A DNA stretch of 64,000 nt from positions 1 through 64,000 of the forward strand of contig NZ_QQWG01000005.1 of the NCBI RefSeq assembly GCF_003863355.1. The letters run 5' to 3'. This document shows, in pieces, positions 9,823 through 18,039 of this stretch. The DNA is from Ancylomarina euxina. Its GTDB lineage: Bacteria; Bacteroidota; Bacteroidia; Bacteroidales; Marinifilaceae. Below the pieces are notes generated by a model. That model was not told the DNA's origin, ran no database searches, and was given only the letters and a program-made list of their open reading frames with translations. Positions within the stretch are counted from its first letter, which is position 1. Every line of letters begins with the position of its first letter. The position numbers and the translations under genes are program-made.

Positions 9823-10614
9823 ATGATAAAATGGATTGATACTATAAAATATAAAATTAGATTCAGTGATCAGGGAGATGGTGCTGTTATAGTTATTCTG
9901 CATGGTTATCTTGAGTCAATTGAGACTTTTGATGCCATAGCTTGTGACCTGTCGAAATCGGCTAGGATAATTTGCATTGATTTACCAGGACATGGAGAGT
10001 CGGACTTAAAGCAAGATCATGTTTCGGTTGAGGATATGGCTGATGCGGTTTATGCCGTCATTCAACATCTGAATACTCATCCGATTCATCTGATTGGACA
10101 CTCTATGGGAGGCTATGTAGCTTTGGCTTTCGCCGATAAATATGCCCATAATTTGGCGAGTTTCACTTTTATGCATTCATCGGCCAATGCCGATACCGAA
10201 GATAAAAGGGCTAACAGAGCTCGAGAAATTGAATTCATCAGAAAAGGCAAAAAGGAATTGATCTGTAGTACTGCAATTCCTAATACATTTTCGACTAAAA
10301 ACCAAGAGGCTTTCTCTGATGTGATTGACGCTTTAATAGATATTGCATCACGCACCAAGGACGAGGGGATAATTGCTGCTTTAAATGCGATGATGATTCG
10401 TCAGGATAGAAATAAAATATTAAGAGAATTATCAGTCCCTAAATATAGTTTTATAGGTAAGGAAGATAATTTTATTCCTTTTGAGAAAGGAGTTGATTGG
10501 GCTCATAATAATGGAATGAAGCCATTTGTTTTTGAGCATTCTGGTCATATGAGCTTTATTGAAGAAAAAGAAAAATGCATTGCAGCAGTCCAATCTATTT
10601 TGGCAGATTTATAA
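9823..10614 (+). CDS. Alpha/beta-fold hydrolase
   Basis: The 263-residue protein has the elements of the fold in order: an oxyanion HG motif (residues 27-28), a DLPGHGES segment (53-60), the nucleophile elbow GHSMGG with Ser94, an acid in the region of KEDNFIPFE, and a C-terminal catalytic His in HSGHMSF. It has no signal peptide, so it is probably cytoplasmic. The substrate is unknown; the family includes esterases, lipases and C-C hydrolases. It is monocistronic and faces the purine permease gene. Confidence 0.85.
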   Translation: MIKWIDTIKYKIRFSDQGDGAVIVILHGYLESIETFDAIACDLSKSARIICIDLPGHGESDLKQDHVSVEDMADAVYAVIQHLNTHPIHLIGHSMGGYVALAFADKYAHNLASFTFMHSSANADTEDKRANRAREIEFIRKGKKELICSTAIPNTFSTKNQEAFSDVIDALIDIASRTKDEGIIAALNAMMIRQDRNKILRELSVPKYSFIGKEDNFIPFEKGVDWAHNNGMKPFVFEHSGHMSFIEEKEKCIAAVQSILADL

Positions 10615-10651
10615 AAAAAAAATAAGCTCCACGATTGGGGTCGTGGAGCTT
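10608..10651 (-). terminator. Terminator of the purine permease transcript
   Basis: A perfect 11-base stem (10624-10634 with 10641-10651) with a 6-base loop. On the minus strand it is followed by a long T-run (the A-run at 10612-10622). On the plus strand the T-run is poor, so it mainly ends the permease transcript, though the stem may also protect the hydrolase mRNA. Confidence 0.8.
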
Positions 10652-10728
10652 GCATTTAGATCAGATTTCGAGATAAAAAATTGAACAAGAGTCAAGGACT
10701 GATGTTCAAATTGATCTATATAATAAAT

Positions 10729-12051
10729 TTATTCGCCAATATTGTAAATGTATTTTAATACAAATATTAGTGCGATACAAATCATTGGTATGTTAAGCTC
10801 TTTATAACGACCAGTAAGAACTTTAAGAATTACGTACGAAAGCATACCGAATGCAATACCTTCTGCGATGCTATATGTAAGTGGCATCATAATCATAGTA
10901 AGGAAAGCTGGAATGAATTCTGAGTAATCATCAAAGTTGATTTTGGTGATAGGACTCATCATGAAAATACCGATGATTACAAGAACAGAAGAACTTGCAG
11001 CAGCAGGAATCATAGTGAATAAAGGGGTGAAAAATAAGGCTAAGAAGAACATGAAGGCTACAACTAACGAAGTCATGCCCGTTTTTCCTCCTTCAGCAAC
11101 CCCAGCAGCACTTTCAACATAGGTTGTTACTGTTGATGTCCCCATTACAGCACCTACAGTAGTACCAACAGCATCGGCAAAAAGAGCTTGTTTCACGCGA
11201 GGTACTCTTCCGTCTTTATCCAAAAGATCAGCTTTTGAAGCGACACCTACAAGAGTTCCTACAGTATCGAACATATCGACAAAAAGAAAAACGAATAGGA
11301 TAGATACAAATTTCCAAGAAAGTATTTCATCCAATCCAATAAACTTAAAGAAGATAGGCTCTAATGATGGAGGAAGACTAACAAGAGCTCCATCCTTAGG
11401 AAGACTTGTAATGCCTAGCCCTGGGATAAGTCCTACAACAGTTACAGCAAGAAGACCAATAAGAATTGCTCCTTTTACGTTGCGAATTAATAGTACACCA
11501 ATAATGATAATACCTAAGATACAAAGCAATGCTCCTGGAGAATGAAGATCACCTAAATGAACTGGAATTCCTTGTCCAGGGACAATAATAGCAACATCTT
11601 TGTGAGCTAGACCAATAAAGGCAATGAACAAACCAATACCTACAGAAATTGCATGCTTGATGTTGGTTGGAATGGAATTAATAATCGCTTCACGAACGTT
11701 AAAGAAGGTTAGTAAAAGGAAGATGATACCTTCGGCAAATACTGCTGTAAGAGCCAATTGCCAGCTACATCCCATTACACCACATACTGTGAATGCAAAA
11801 AATGCATTTAGTCCCATTCCTGGAGCCAAAGCAAAAGGTAGTTTTGCAACCAATGCCATAACTAGAGTCGCAACAACTGCAGAAAGCGCTGTTGCAGTCA
11901 TTACAGCACCGTAATCCATACCCGCTACTGAAAGGAAATATGGGTTAACAGCAAGAATGTATGCCATGGTGGCAAAGGTGGTTAAACCAGCGACAATTTC
12001 TGTCTTCATGGTTGAACCAAGTCCTGTTATATTAAAAAATTTATCTAACAT
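10729..12051 (-). CDS. NCS2-family (AzgA-like) purine permease
   Basis: The 440-residue membrane protein has roughly 12-14 hydrophobic segments. The N-terminal pattern TEIVAGLTTFATMAYILAVNP, the APGMGLNAFFAF motif and ISVGIGLFIAFIGL are signatures of the AzgA-like guanine/hypoxanthine/adenine permeases. It imports a purine base across the inner membrane with protons. It follows a DUF5020/Tsx-like outer-membrane protein with 77 bases between, which suggests a two-membrane uptake route. Substrate choice among guanine, hypoxanthine and adenine cannot be fixed from sequence. Confidence 0.88.
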   Translation of the reverse strand: MLDKFFNITGLGSTMKTEIVAGLTTFATMAYILAVNPYFLSVAGMDYGAVMTATALSAVVATLVMALVAKLPFALAPGMGLNAFFAFTVCGVMGCSWQLALTAVFAEGIIFLLLTFFNVREAIINSIPTNIKHAISVGIGLFIAFIGLAHKDVAIIVPGQGIPVHLGDLHSPGALLCILGIIIIGVLLIRNVKGAILIGLLAVTVVGLIPGLGITSLPKDGALVSLPPSLEPIFFKFIGLDEILSWKFVSILFVFLFVDMFDTVGTLVGVASKADLLDKDGRVPRVKQALFADAVGTTVGAVMGTSTVTTYVESAAGVAEGGKTGMTSLVVAFMFFLALFFTPLFTMIPAAASSSVLVIIGIFMMSPITKINFDDYSEFIPAFLTMIMMPLTYSIAEGIAFGMLSYVILKVLTGRYKELNIPMICIALIFVLKYIYNIGE

Positions 12052-12128
12052 GCTTGTTTAGAATTGTGAATTGCAGCCTACAAAAGATGGTAAGCTGCAG
12101 TTCATTTATATTGTGATAATGGAATTGA

Positions 12129-12788
12129 TTAGAAGTTCCACTTAACAGCTAAAGTAGGACGTACTTTGAACTCTTCGATTCCAGCAAAGTTGTTTGAAAT
12201 TTCAACCTCACCACCAAAAGAGAAATTCTTGTTTACGTTATACCAAAGTTGTGGCTCTGTCAAGAAGATTGTGTTGTCACTTAACCCTTTTTCAGTCCAA
12301 AGATCAGCGAATCCAGAAAAAGTCATTTTTCCATCAAGCATGTTGACATACCATGTTCCAGTTACCTGGAAGTTAGCTTTGTCAGCATTTTTAATTGCTT
12401 TATAACCCGCATAAGTAGAGAATCCCCACTTTGCAGATCCTTGTGAATAGTTAGCACCAAAAATCCAAGCATCGTTGATAGTGTAACCAAAGCTACCAAC
12501 ACCAGGAACTTCAGCGTTACCAACACCACCATTGTACTCAATATGAAGTCCAATTGGCATTTTTTCAGTTTTTAATACACGAGCAATTTCAAAGTAACCT
12601 TGGTTAATTCCATTCTCTGCATCGTAGTCAAAGTCAACAAAGGTAAAGGTGTTACCCCACTTATCCATCTTAAACATCTCGAAAGTCGATGTGTAATGTC
12701 CACGTTCCAAATCACGGTGCAATTGGAAATTTTGAGCATTTACAGCAAAAGCTGAAAGAATTGCGAAAATTGTAAAAAGTTTTTTCAT
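12129..12788 (-). CDS. DUF5020-family, Tsx-like outer-membrane protein
   Basis: The 219-residue protein has a signal peptide ending near VNAQ and then a beta-barrel pattern finishing with an aromatic residue (KWNF), as outer-membrane barrels do. The opening NFQLHRDLERGHYTSTFEMFK and the WGNTFTFVDFDYD stretch match my recollection of DUF5020, a family related to the nucleoside channel Tsx. It lies directly upstream of the purine permease, so a role in letting nucleosides or bases through the outer membrane is likely but inferred. A HAD phosphatase gene precedes it by 50 bases. Confidence 0.75.
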   Translation of the reverse strand: MKKLFTIFAILSAFAVNAQNFQLHRDLERGHYTSTFEMFKMDKWGNTFTFVDFDYDAENGINQGYFEIARVLKTEKMPIGLHIEYNGGVGNAEVPGVGSFGYTINDAWIFGANYSQGSAKWGFSTYAGYKAIKNADKANFQVTGTWYVNMLDGKMTFSGFADLWTEKGLSDNTIFLTEPQLWYNVNKNFSFGGEVEISNNFAGIEEFKVRPTLAVKWNF

Positions 12789-12838
12789 CGGTTTAATAAA
12801 ATGATTGGTTGAAAAAATGATATATTTAAAATGGTTGT

Positions 12839-13477
12839 TTATTCTGTTATAATATCGTTTAAGCTTTCAATAATGTTTGGGCAACCTGTTGCTTTCAATT
12901 TTTCGATGGATTGATGTCCGGATGCAATTAAATAGCAATGACAGCCTAAAGATTGAGCCACTTCGTAATCGTGAGTCGTATCACCGAAAAGGCAAACATC
13001 TTCAGCTTTTAATTTGTGCTTTAGAAATAGGTTTTTCCCATTCTCAATTTTCGAACTGGCATATATGTCATTAATGCCTGATACCTCGTTGAAAAATTGT
13101 TGGATATTTAATTCTTGTGTTGAATCCTTTAGCATATTCATTTCCATTGCTGATAGAATGAATTGTTTTTTACCTTGCTTCTTAAATAGATCAAGTAAGA
13201 TTCGAGCTTCAGGAAAAATATCGGAATGGGGTAATCGCTTTGTATAATTGGCAATAAATTCGTGAGCCGTTAAATCCCAATCTTCTTTTTGAAAATCGAA
13301 ACCAACTCTTTCGTAATAATCTTTTACAGGGAATGTAAACACTTCACGATAACTCTCGCTAGTGAGTAATGGCAGATTTCTTTTGCTTAACATGAGGTTG
13401 ATACTCTCAATTCCGATTTCAATATCGTTGAGGAGTGTTCCATTATAGTCCCAGATTATGGCTTTAAATTTATGCAT
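12839..13477 (-). CDS. HAD-superfamily phosphatase (phosphoglycolate phosphatase-like)
   Basis: The start was placed at the ATG giving MHKFKAIIWDYNG, since the upstream extension to 13540 is not family-like. Motif I is DYNGT: the first Asp is kept, while the second Asp of the usual DxDGT is Asn, a variant known in some HAD subfamilies. Motif II is near LSAMEM, a motif III Lys follows (SKIENGK), and motif IV is GDTTHD. The alpha-helical cap inserted after motif I fits subfamily I. It sits 50 bases upstream of the DUF5020 and permease genes on the same strand, so a nucleotide- or sugar-phosphate substrate linked to purine salvage is possible. Confidence 0.8.
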   Translation of the reverse strand: MHKFKAIIWDYNGTLLNDIEIGIESINLMLSKRNLPLLTSESYREVFTFPVKDYYERVGFDFQKEDWDLTAHEFIANYTKRLPHSDIFPEARILLDLFKKQGKKQFILSAMEMNMLKDSTQELNIQQFFNEVSGINDIYASSKIENGKNLFLKHKLKAEDVCLFGDTTHDYEVAQSLGCHCYLIASGHQSIEKLKATGCPNIIESLNDIITE

Positions 13478-13868
13478 TATTGTTTCTGTTTGAGGGGTGA
13501 GAAATTGAAAATCTCGCCTGATCTTGAGAAGGATGTGCAAGCTTAAAGCTGAAGGGTGTATTTTGCCAATAAATTTTTGATATGAGATTAAAAAGCAGGT
13601 GGAAGCTAAGCGCTCTCTTTTGAGAAGAGAGATATCTTTGACTAAATATGAAAAGCACTTGTGTGCTATGCTTGTTAATTGTGTACATCCTTTCGTTTTT
13701 TGGCCGAATTAGAAATTCGGAGTTACCAGTTTCCCAGATGATGCTTTTTAATTGAGCGGCAAAATAAGTTCTTTTTTAGTTTAAATGCAAAATGATATTG
13801 AATTTAGATTCGATATGACTAGTAATTCATTGTTAGATTGGAATATAGGTTAATTGAAATATTTGGTT
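13478..13868. other. Intergenic region with a small hairpin
   Basis: About 390 bases between two minus-strand genes. A short perfect hairpin (13704-13710 with 13714-13720) is present but has no T-run in the sense needed. A 72-codon open frame on the minus strand lacks coding character. Promoter elements for the HAD gene were not identified. Confidence 0.4.
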
Positions 13869-14348
13869 TTATTCTTTTTCGTAGAAAGACTCTATGCCTG
13901 GATATTCGAATTTTTTCTTTGCCATCTCCTGAGGGAAAATCATATAGGTCACTTCTGCTTGAGATCCAAGCAAGCCTTTATGATCGAGAATTTCGGTATA
14001 GATTTTAGCAAATTTCTTTTCTTGAGAGATTAGCTTGGCTCTTACAGTAATTTTACCATGATCTGTAAGGACAGATCCACGGTACTTGGCATTCAATTCT
14101 GTGGTAACGCCACTTGTTTGACATTTTACAAAAACAACCCAACTTGCAATTTCGTCCATAATGGTAGCCTGTATGCCTCCATGCAATACATTCTTAAAAC
14201 CAGAGAGGTGTGATTGAGGCTCCCATTCTGCAATAAGAAACTCCCCATCTTCGAAGAAATCCATTTTTAGACCATTACTGTTATGAGGAGAACAACCGAA
14301 ACAGTTGCCATTGTCACCATTTATAAAGGGGTTGATTATTTTTTTCAT
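13869..14348 (-). CDS. PaaI/THEM4-like hotdog-fold thioesterase
   Basis: The 159-residue protein has the hotdog-fold signature HGGIQATIMDE, with the catalytic acid in the helix after HGG. An N-terminal NCFGCSPHNSNGLKM segment is typical of the subgroup that hydrolyses acyl-CoA thioesters. It is cytosolic and probably a homotetramer or dimer of hotdog dimers as in the family. The substrate is unknown. It is monocistronic. Confidence 0.85.
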   Translation of the reverse strand: MKKIINPFINGDNGNCFGCSPHNSNGLKMDFFEDGEFLIAEWEPQSHLSGFKNVLHGGIQATIMDEIASWVVFVKCQTSGVTTELNAKYRGSVLTDHGKITVRAKLISQEKKFAKIYTEILDHKGLLGSQAEVTYMIFPQEMAKKKFEYPGIESFYEKE

Positions 14349-14381
14349 AGGGTTGAAATATAGATGTACTTATTCTAAAAG

Positions 14382-14389
14382 CAAATGTA
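14382..14389 (-). promoter_or_regulatory. Candidate promoter of the thioesterase gene
   Basis: On the minus strand TACATTTG (14382-14389) lies 34 bases before the start codon. No TTG is seen at the proper distance upstream, so this rests on the -7 element alone. Confidence 0.4.
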
Positions 14390-14729
14390 ACATTTCTTAC
14401 TAAAGTGAGTATCGATTGATGATTTAATGAAACCTGAATTTTTAAATAAAATCTATAAGTATTTGAGAGTTGTTTATTATCAAAAATGGAGGTTTATGTT
14501 CGAGTCTGATTTTTAGTGTAAGTAATTTAGAATGATTGTGTTTTAGACTCATAAAAAATGTGTCTCATGTAAACATAAAGAGGGTTCGTGTAATTAGTAT
14601 TGATAAATTGGAAAAAAATAAGACTTTTGTGTACCTTTTTATATCAGCCATACTATAATTGACTATATATCATGCTATAAAAACACCTCTGGTTTATAAT
14701 ATAAACAGGAGATGTGATGCTGTAATTTA
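14390..14729. other. Intergenic region upstream of the porP/sprF-like operon
   Basis: AT-rich, no gene seen. Near the end an imperfect inverted repeat (about 14686-14716, core GTTTATA/TATAAAC) lies just before the porP start and could be an operator or leader hairpin. A consensus promoter was not found. Confidence 0.35.
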
Positions 14730-15650
14730 ATGAAAAAACGACTTCTTATATTACTGTTCTTGATGGAGCTTGTGGTTTCTAGTTTTGGGCAACAAGATAA
14801 AATGTTTACCCAATATCAGAATTACCCTTCATCTATCAATCCTGCCTATGCTGGTTCAAGAGGATCTACTCAGATTCTTGGAATTGCAAGAAAGCAATGG
14901 GTTGGTTTAGACGGTGCGCCCAAAAGTGCAGTTCTTTCTATAAATTCTCCAATTTCATTTTTCAATATGGGAGTAGGTTTAACTCTGGAAACAGATGTTA
15001 TTGGTCCTGAGAAAAGTACAGATGTTGGTGTTGATTTTTCTTACAAAATTAAGTTAGCCGAAACCGTGTTCATGAATTTTGGCTTAAAGGCTGGTTTAAC
15101 TCATCAAAAAGTGGATTTAACAAATTCAAGAGTTGTAGACCAATACGATCCTTTGATGCAGGAACTCAATAACGATGTGCTCCCAAATTTTGGGGTTGGT
15201 AGTTACGTTTATGGAGATGATTTCTTTGTTGGATTTTCTATACCAAGGCTGCTACAAACAGAAATAAAAAGTGGGGGTATCTCAAATGCCAAACTTGACA
15301 AGAATAAATTGCATTATTTTTTAATGGCTGGCTATTTAGTAAAAGTTAATCCATTTATAAAGCTGAAACCAAGCATGCTATTAAAAGCAACTCAAGGATC
15401 AAGACTTTCATGGGATCTTTCAGCAACAGCCATATTCTTAGATCGATTTTGGTTAGGAACCTCATTAAGAAATGAAGATTCTGTAGCAGCCATTTTTCAA
15501 GTTAATATCAACAATCAACTCCGATTGGGGTATTCTTACGATATCGCGGTTTCAAAACTATCTAGTAGAACACATGGTTCTCACGAAATCTCAATGAGCT
15601 ATGATATAGTATTTAAATCGAAGAGATTGAGATCTCCACGTTATTTCTAG
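14730..15650 (+). CDS. PorP/SprF-family T9SS membrane protein
   Basis: The 306-residue protein has a signal peptide ending near SFGQQ, then the family opening MFTQYQNYPSSINPAYAGSRG, an outer-membrane barrel pattern and a C-terminal strand ending in aromatic residues (SPRYF). PorP/SprF proteins sit in the outer membrane. In Flavobacterium, SprF is needed for secretion of its partner adhesin SprB, and such genes commonly lie beside the type B-sorted protein they serve. Here an OmpA-family protein and a type B adhesin follow in the same direction, so partnership with that adhesin is likely. Gap to the next gene is 25 bases. Confidence 0.92.
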   Translation: MKKRLLILLFLMELVVSSFGQQDKMFTQYQNYPSSINPAYAGSRGSTQILGIARKQWVGLDGAPKSAVLSINSPISFFNMGVGLTLETDVIGPEKSTDVGVDFSYKIKLAETVFMNFGLKAGLTHQKVDLTNSRVVDQYDPLMQELNNDVLPNFGVGSYVYGDDFFVGFSIPRLLQTEIKSGGISNAKLDKNKLHYFLMAGYLVKVNPFIKLKPSMLLKATQGSRLSWDLSATAIFLDRFWLGTSLRNEDSVAAIFQVNINNQLRLGYSYDIAVSKLSSRTHGSHEISMSYDIVFKSKRLRSPRYF

Positions 15651-15675
15651 AACTTTATAAAATTGACAATATATC

Positions 15676-17862
15676 ATGAATAGGTTTGTATTATTCTTCA
15701 TTCTTTTAGCTATTTCATCAGCTTCTTTCTCACAGAAATTATCTGTGCGTTCGGGTGATCGTGAGTTTGATGATTTCAACTATAAGAAAGCAATAGAATA
15801 TTACGAATATGCATTGAAACATGATTCTGAAAATGCCTATGTTCTGAGAAGGTTAGCTCAATCGTATCACAAAATGAATCATAACGATAAAGCGACTGAG
15901 TATTTTGAGTTGTTGATTGAGAATGAAAATAAAGATGATTCAGATTTTATTCTGCTGGGTGACTTTTTGAAAGAAAGGGGGCGATACGGACAGGCTAAGC
16001 TCGTTTATCAGCAATATCTGGATAAGCATCCCGATGATAAGTGGATTCAGAAAGAAGTTGAGAATGTGAAGAAATTCGAGAAAGAGACTCTTCAAGATCT
16101 GATTTGTGAGCTGAAAAGTTCTCCTTTTAATTCAATTTATACTGATTTTTCGCCTGTCTATTATAAGGAGAATATAATTTTTAGTTCTGGTCGCCAAAGT
16201 AAGGATTATAGAAATGACAAATACGATTGGAATGGTGAATTCTTTTTGGACTTGTTTGTTTATGATGATACTCAAGAGGCACAAAATCAAATTGTTCGTT
16301 TTGGAAATGGTATAGGATCAAAATTTCATGAAGGCGCTATTTGTTTCTCTTCTGATTTCAAGAAAATGTTCTTTACTAGAAGTAATTATTTTAAAGGGAA
16401 GCTGAAGCGAGATAAAAATGGAGTTAATAATCTGAAAATATTTATAGCCGAAGAGAATAAAGGTAGATGGAAGGTCAGCGCTGAGTTTCCATATAATAGT
16501 GATGAGTATTCTGTAGGTCATCCTAGCCTTTCAAAGGATGGGAAGGTTTTATATTTTGTGTCTGATATGCCAGGTGGGTTTGGTGGAACCGATTTATATC
16601 GAAGTTATTTGATTGATGGTGAATGGTCGAAGCCTGAAAATTTGGGTGAGCGAGTAAATACAAAAGGAAATGAGATGTTTCCCCATTTTAATTCAAATAA
16701 TTCCTTGTTTTTTTCTTCGAATGGGAATGCAGGTAAGGGGGGATTAGATTTATATGTTGTTAATACATATGGACGGGAGTTTAAACCAGGACACCTTGGG
16801 TCACCAATGAATTCAAGTGCAGATGATTTTTCTTTAGTTATGCATCCTGATGGTCGGGTTGGTCATTTTGCATCAAATAGAATTGGAGGATTGGGTGAAG
16901 ATGATATTTACAGTTTTGAAATAGAGAAAGACAATAGAGTTAATCTTGTGATAAAAGATTCTCTGGGTGAAAATTTTGTTATTCCAGATCAAATTAGCCT
17001 GATTAAACCTAAGGGAGTGGGAGTAAAATATGATGGTGAGAAAAAACAATATTCATTTGATATAAAAGGAGAACAGGTTTATCAAATTTTGGTTGAGAAA
17101 ATAGGCTATTATCCCGTGGATACAGTCTTATATAGTCATATACTCGATCCTGAGATGACACATTATTTTAAAATGAAGAAACGTAAATCTTTATCTGGTA
17201 TAAACGTGAATTTTGCAACGAAAGATTTTTTAAGTGGTGAATTATTGATTCCAGATATTCTTCAAATTATTGAACCTGAAATTATTGATCTCCACCCAGG
17301 CATAGGCCTTGGGAATTATGCCGTGAAATTAGAGAATAATATAAATTATAGAGTTTTTGCTAAAAAGAATGGTTACTACGCCCTTGATTTTAGGTTTCTA
17401 ACAAGTGATAGTGTGATGGATATTAATCATGAACTGTCTATGAGATTAATGTCTGAAAAGGATATTAAAAACGAATTTTTACCTGATGAGTTGGCTACTG
17501 TCTATTTCGATTTCGATAAATCGAATGTGAAAGAAGAGGCTTTTGATAATATAGATAAAGTTGTTGATCTATTAAAGAAAAATGATAAACTGATGGTAAC
17601 TCTTGTGGCTAGGGCTGATGCTCGTGGAACATCAGAGTATAACGATGCATTGGCTTTTAGACGAGCTGCTGCAACGCGCGAGTTTTTCATTAAAGGAGGT
17701 ATCGATATCAATAGAGTCGTCATTCTAGCTTTAGGAGAGAGTTCGCCTTTTGATAGACTTGAGGGACAAACATTAATGGATTGGTATCGAATTAATCGAT
17801 GTGTCGATTTTGAGTTGAATACTTTTATAGATGAACAAGTTGATGAAGTAAGTGATCACTAA
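15676..17862 (+). CDS. PorE-like OmpA-family protein with TPR and beta-propeller domains
   Basis: The 728-residue protein has a signal peptide, an N-terminal TPR region (KAIEYYEYALKHDSENAYVLRRLAQSYHK split over about residues 26-110), WD40-like PD40 repeats (about 145-420: for example HPSLSKDGKVLYFVSD, GGTDLY, GGLDLYVV), Ig/carboxypeptidase-regulatory-like segments (about 430-590) and a C-terminal OmpA domain with VYFDFDKSNVK and ARADARGTSEYN, which binds peptidoglycan. This order matches PorE of Porphyromonas, which links the T9SS to the cell wall. It lies between a PorP/SprF protein and a secreted adhesin, supporting an accessory T9SS role. It may be one of several paralogues in the genome. 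Confidence 0.88.
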   Translation: MNRFVLFFILLAISSASFSQKLSVRSGDREFDDFNYKKAIEYYEYALKHDSENAYVLRRLAQSYHKMNHNDKATEYFELLIENENKDDSDFILLGDFLKERGRYGQAKLVYQQYLDKHPDDKWIQKEVENVKKFEKETLQDLICELKSSPFNSIYTDFSPVYYKENIIFSSGRQSKDYRNDKYDWNGEFFLDLFVYDDTQEAQNQIVRFGNGIGSKFHEGAICFSSDFKKMFFTRSNYFKGKLKRDKNGVNNLKIFIAEENKGRWKVSAEFPYNSDEYSVGHPSLSKDGKVLYFVSDMPGGFGGTDLYRSYLIDGEWSKPENLGERVNTKGNEMFPHFNSNNSLFFSSNGNAGKGGLDLYVVNTYGREFKPGHLGSPMNSSADDFSLVMHPDGRVGHFASNRIGGLGEDDIYSFEIEKDNRVNLVIKDSLGENFVIPDQISLIKPKGVGVKYDGEKKQYSFDIKGEQVYQILVEKIGYYPVDTVLYSHILDPEMTHYFKMKKRKSLSGINVNFATKDFLSGELLIPDILQIIEPEIIDLHPGIGLGNYAVKLENNINYRVFAKKNGYYALDFRFLTSDSVMDINHELSMRLMSEKDIKNEFLPDELATVYFDFDKSNVKEEAFDNIDKVVDLLKKNDKLMVTLVARADARGTSEYNDALAFRRAAATREFFIKGGIDINRVVILALGESSPFDRLEGQTLMDWYRINRCVDFELNTFIDEQVDEVSDH

Positions 17863-18039
17863 TATGATTTTTCGTTGAATCATAATTCTCTTTGAGTAGG
17901 AGGGGTCCTATTAGATGTTTAAATGTTGGGTGCCTTGCATCCTTAGATTCGTTCTTGAGAACGAGTTATAATTTCAGAACATAGGTGGTTTGAGTTGGGA
18001 AGGTTTATAGATAGAAAACTACCAAAATACAAAAAAAAC

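Noticed and set aside
17995-18039. Upstream TTG start of the adhesin
   Set aside because: The added 15 residues are charged and precede a normal signal peptide; the ATG at 18040 fits better.
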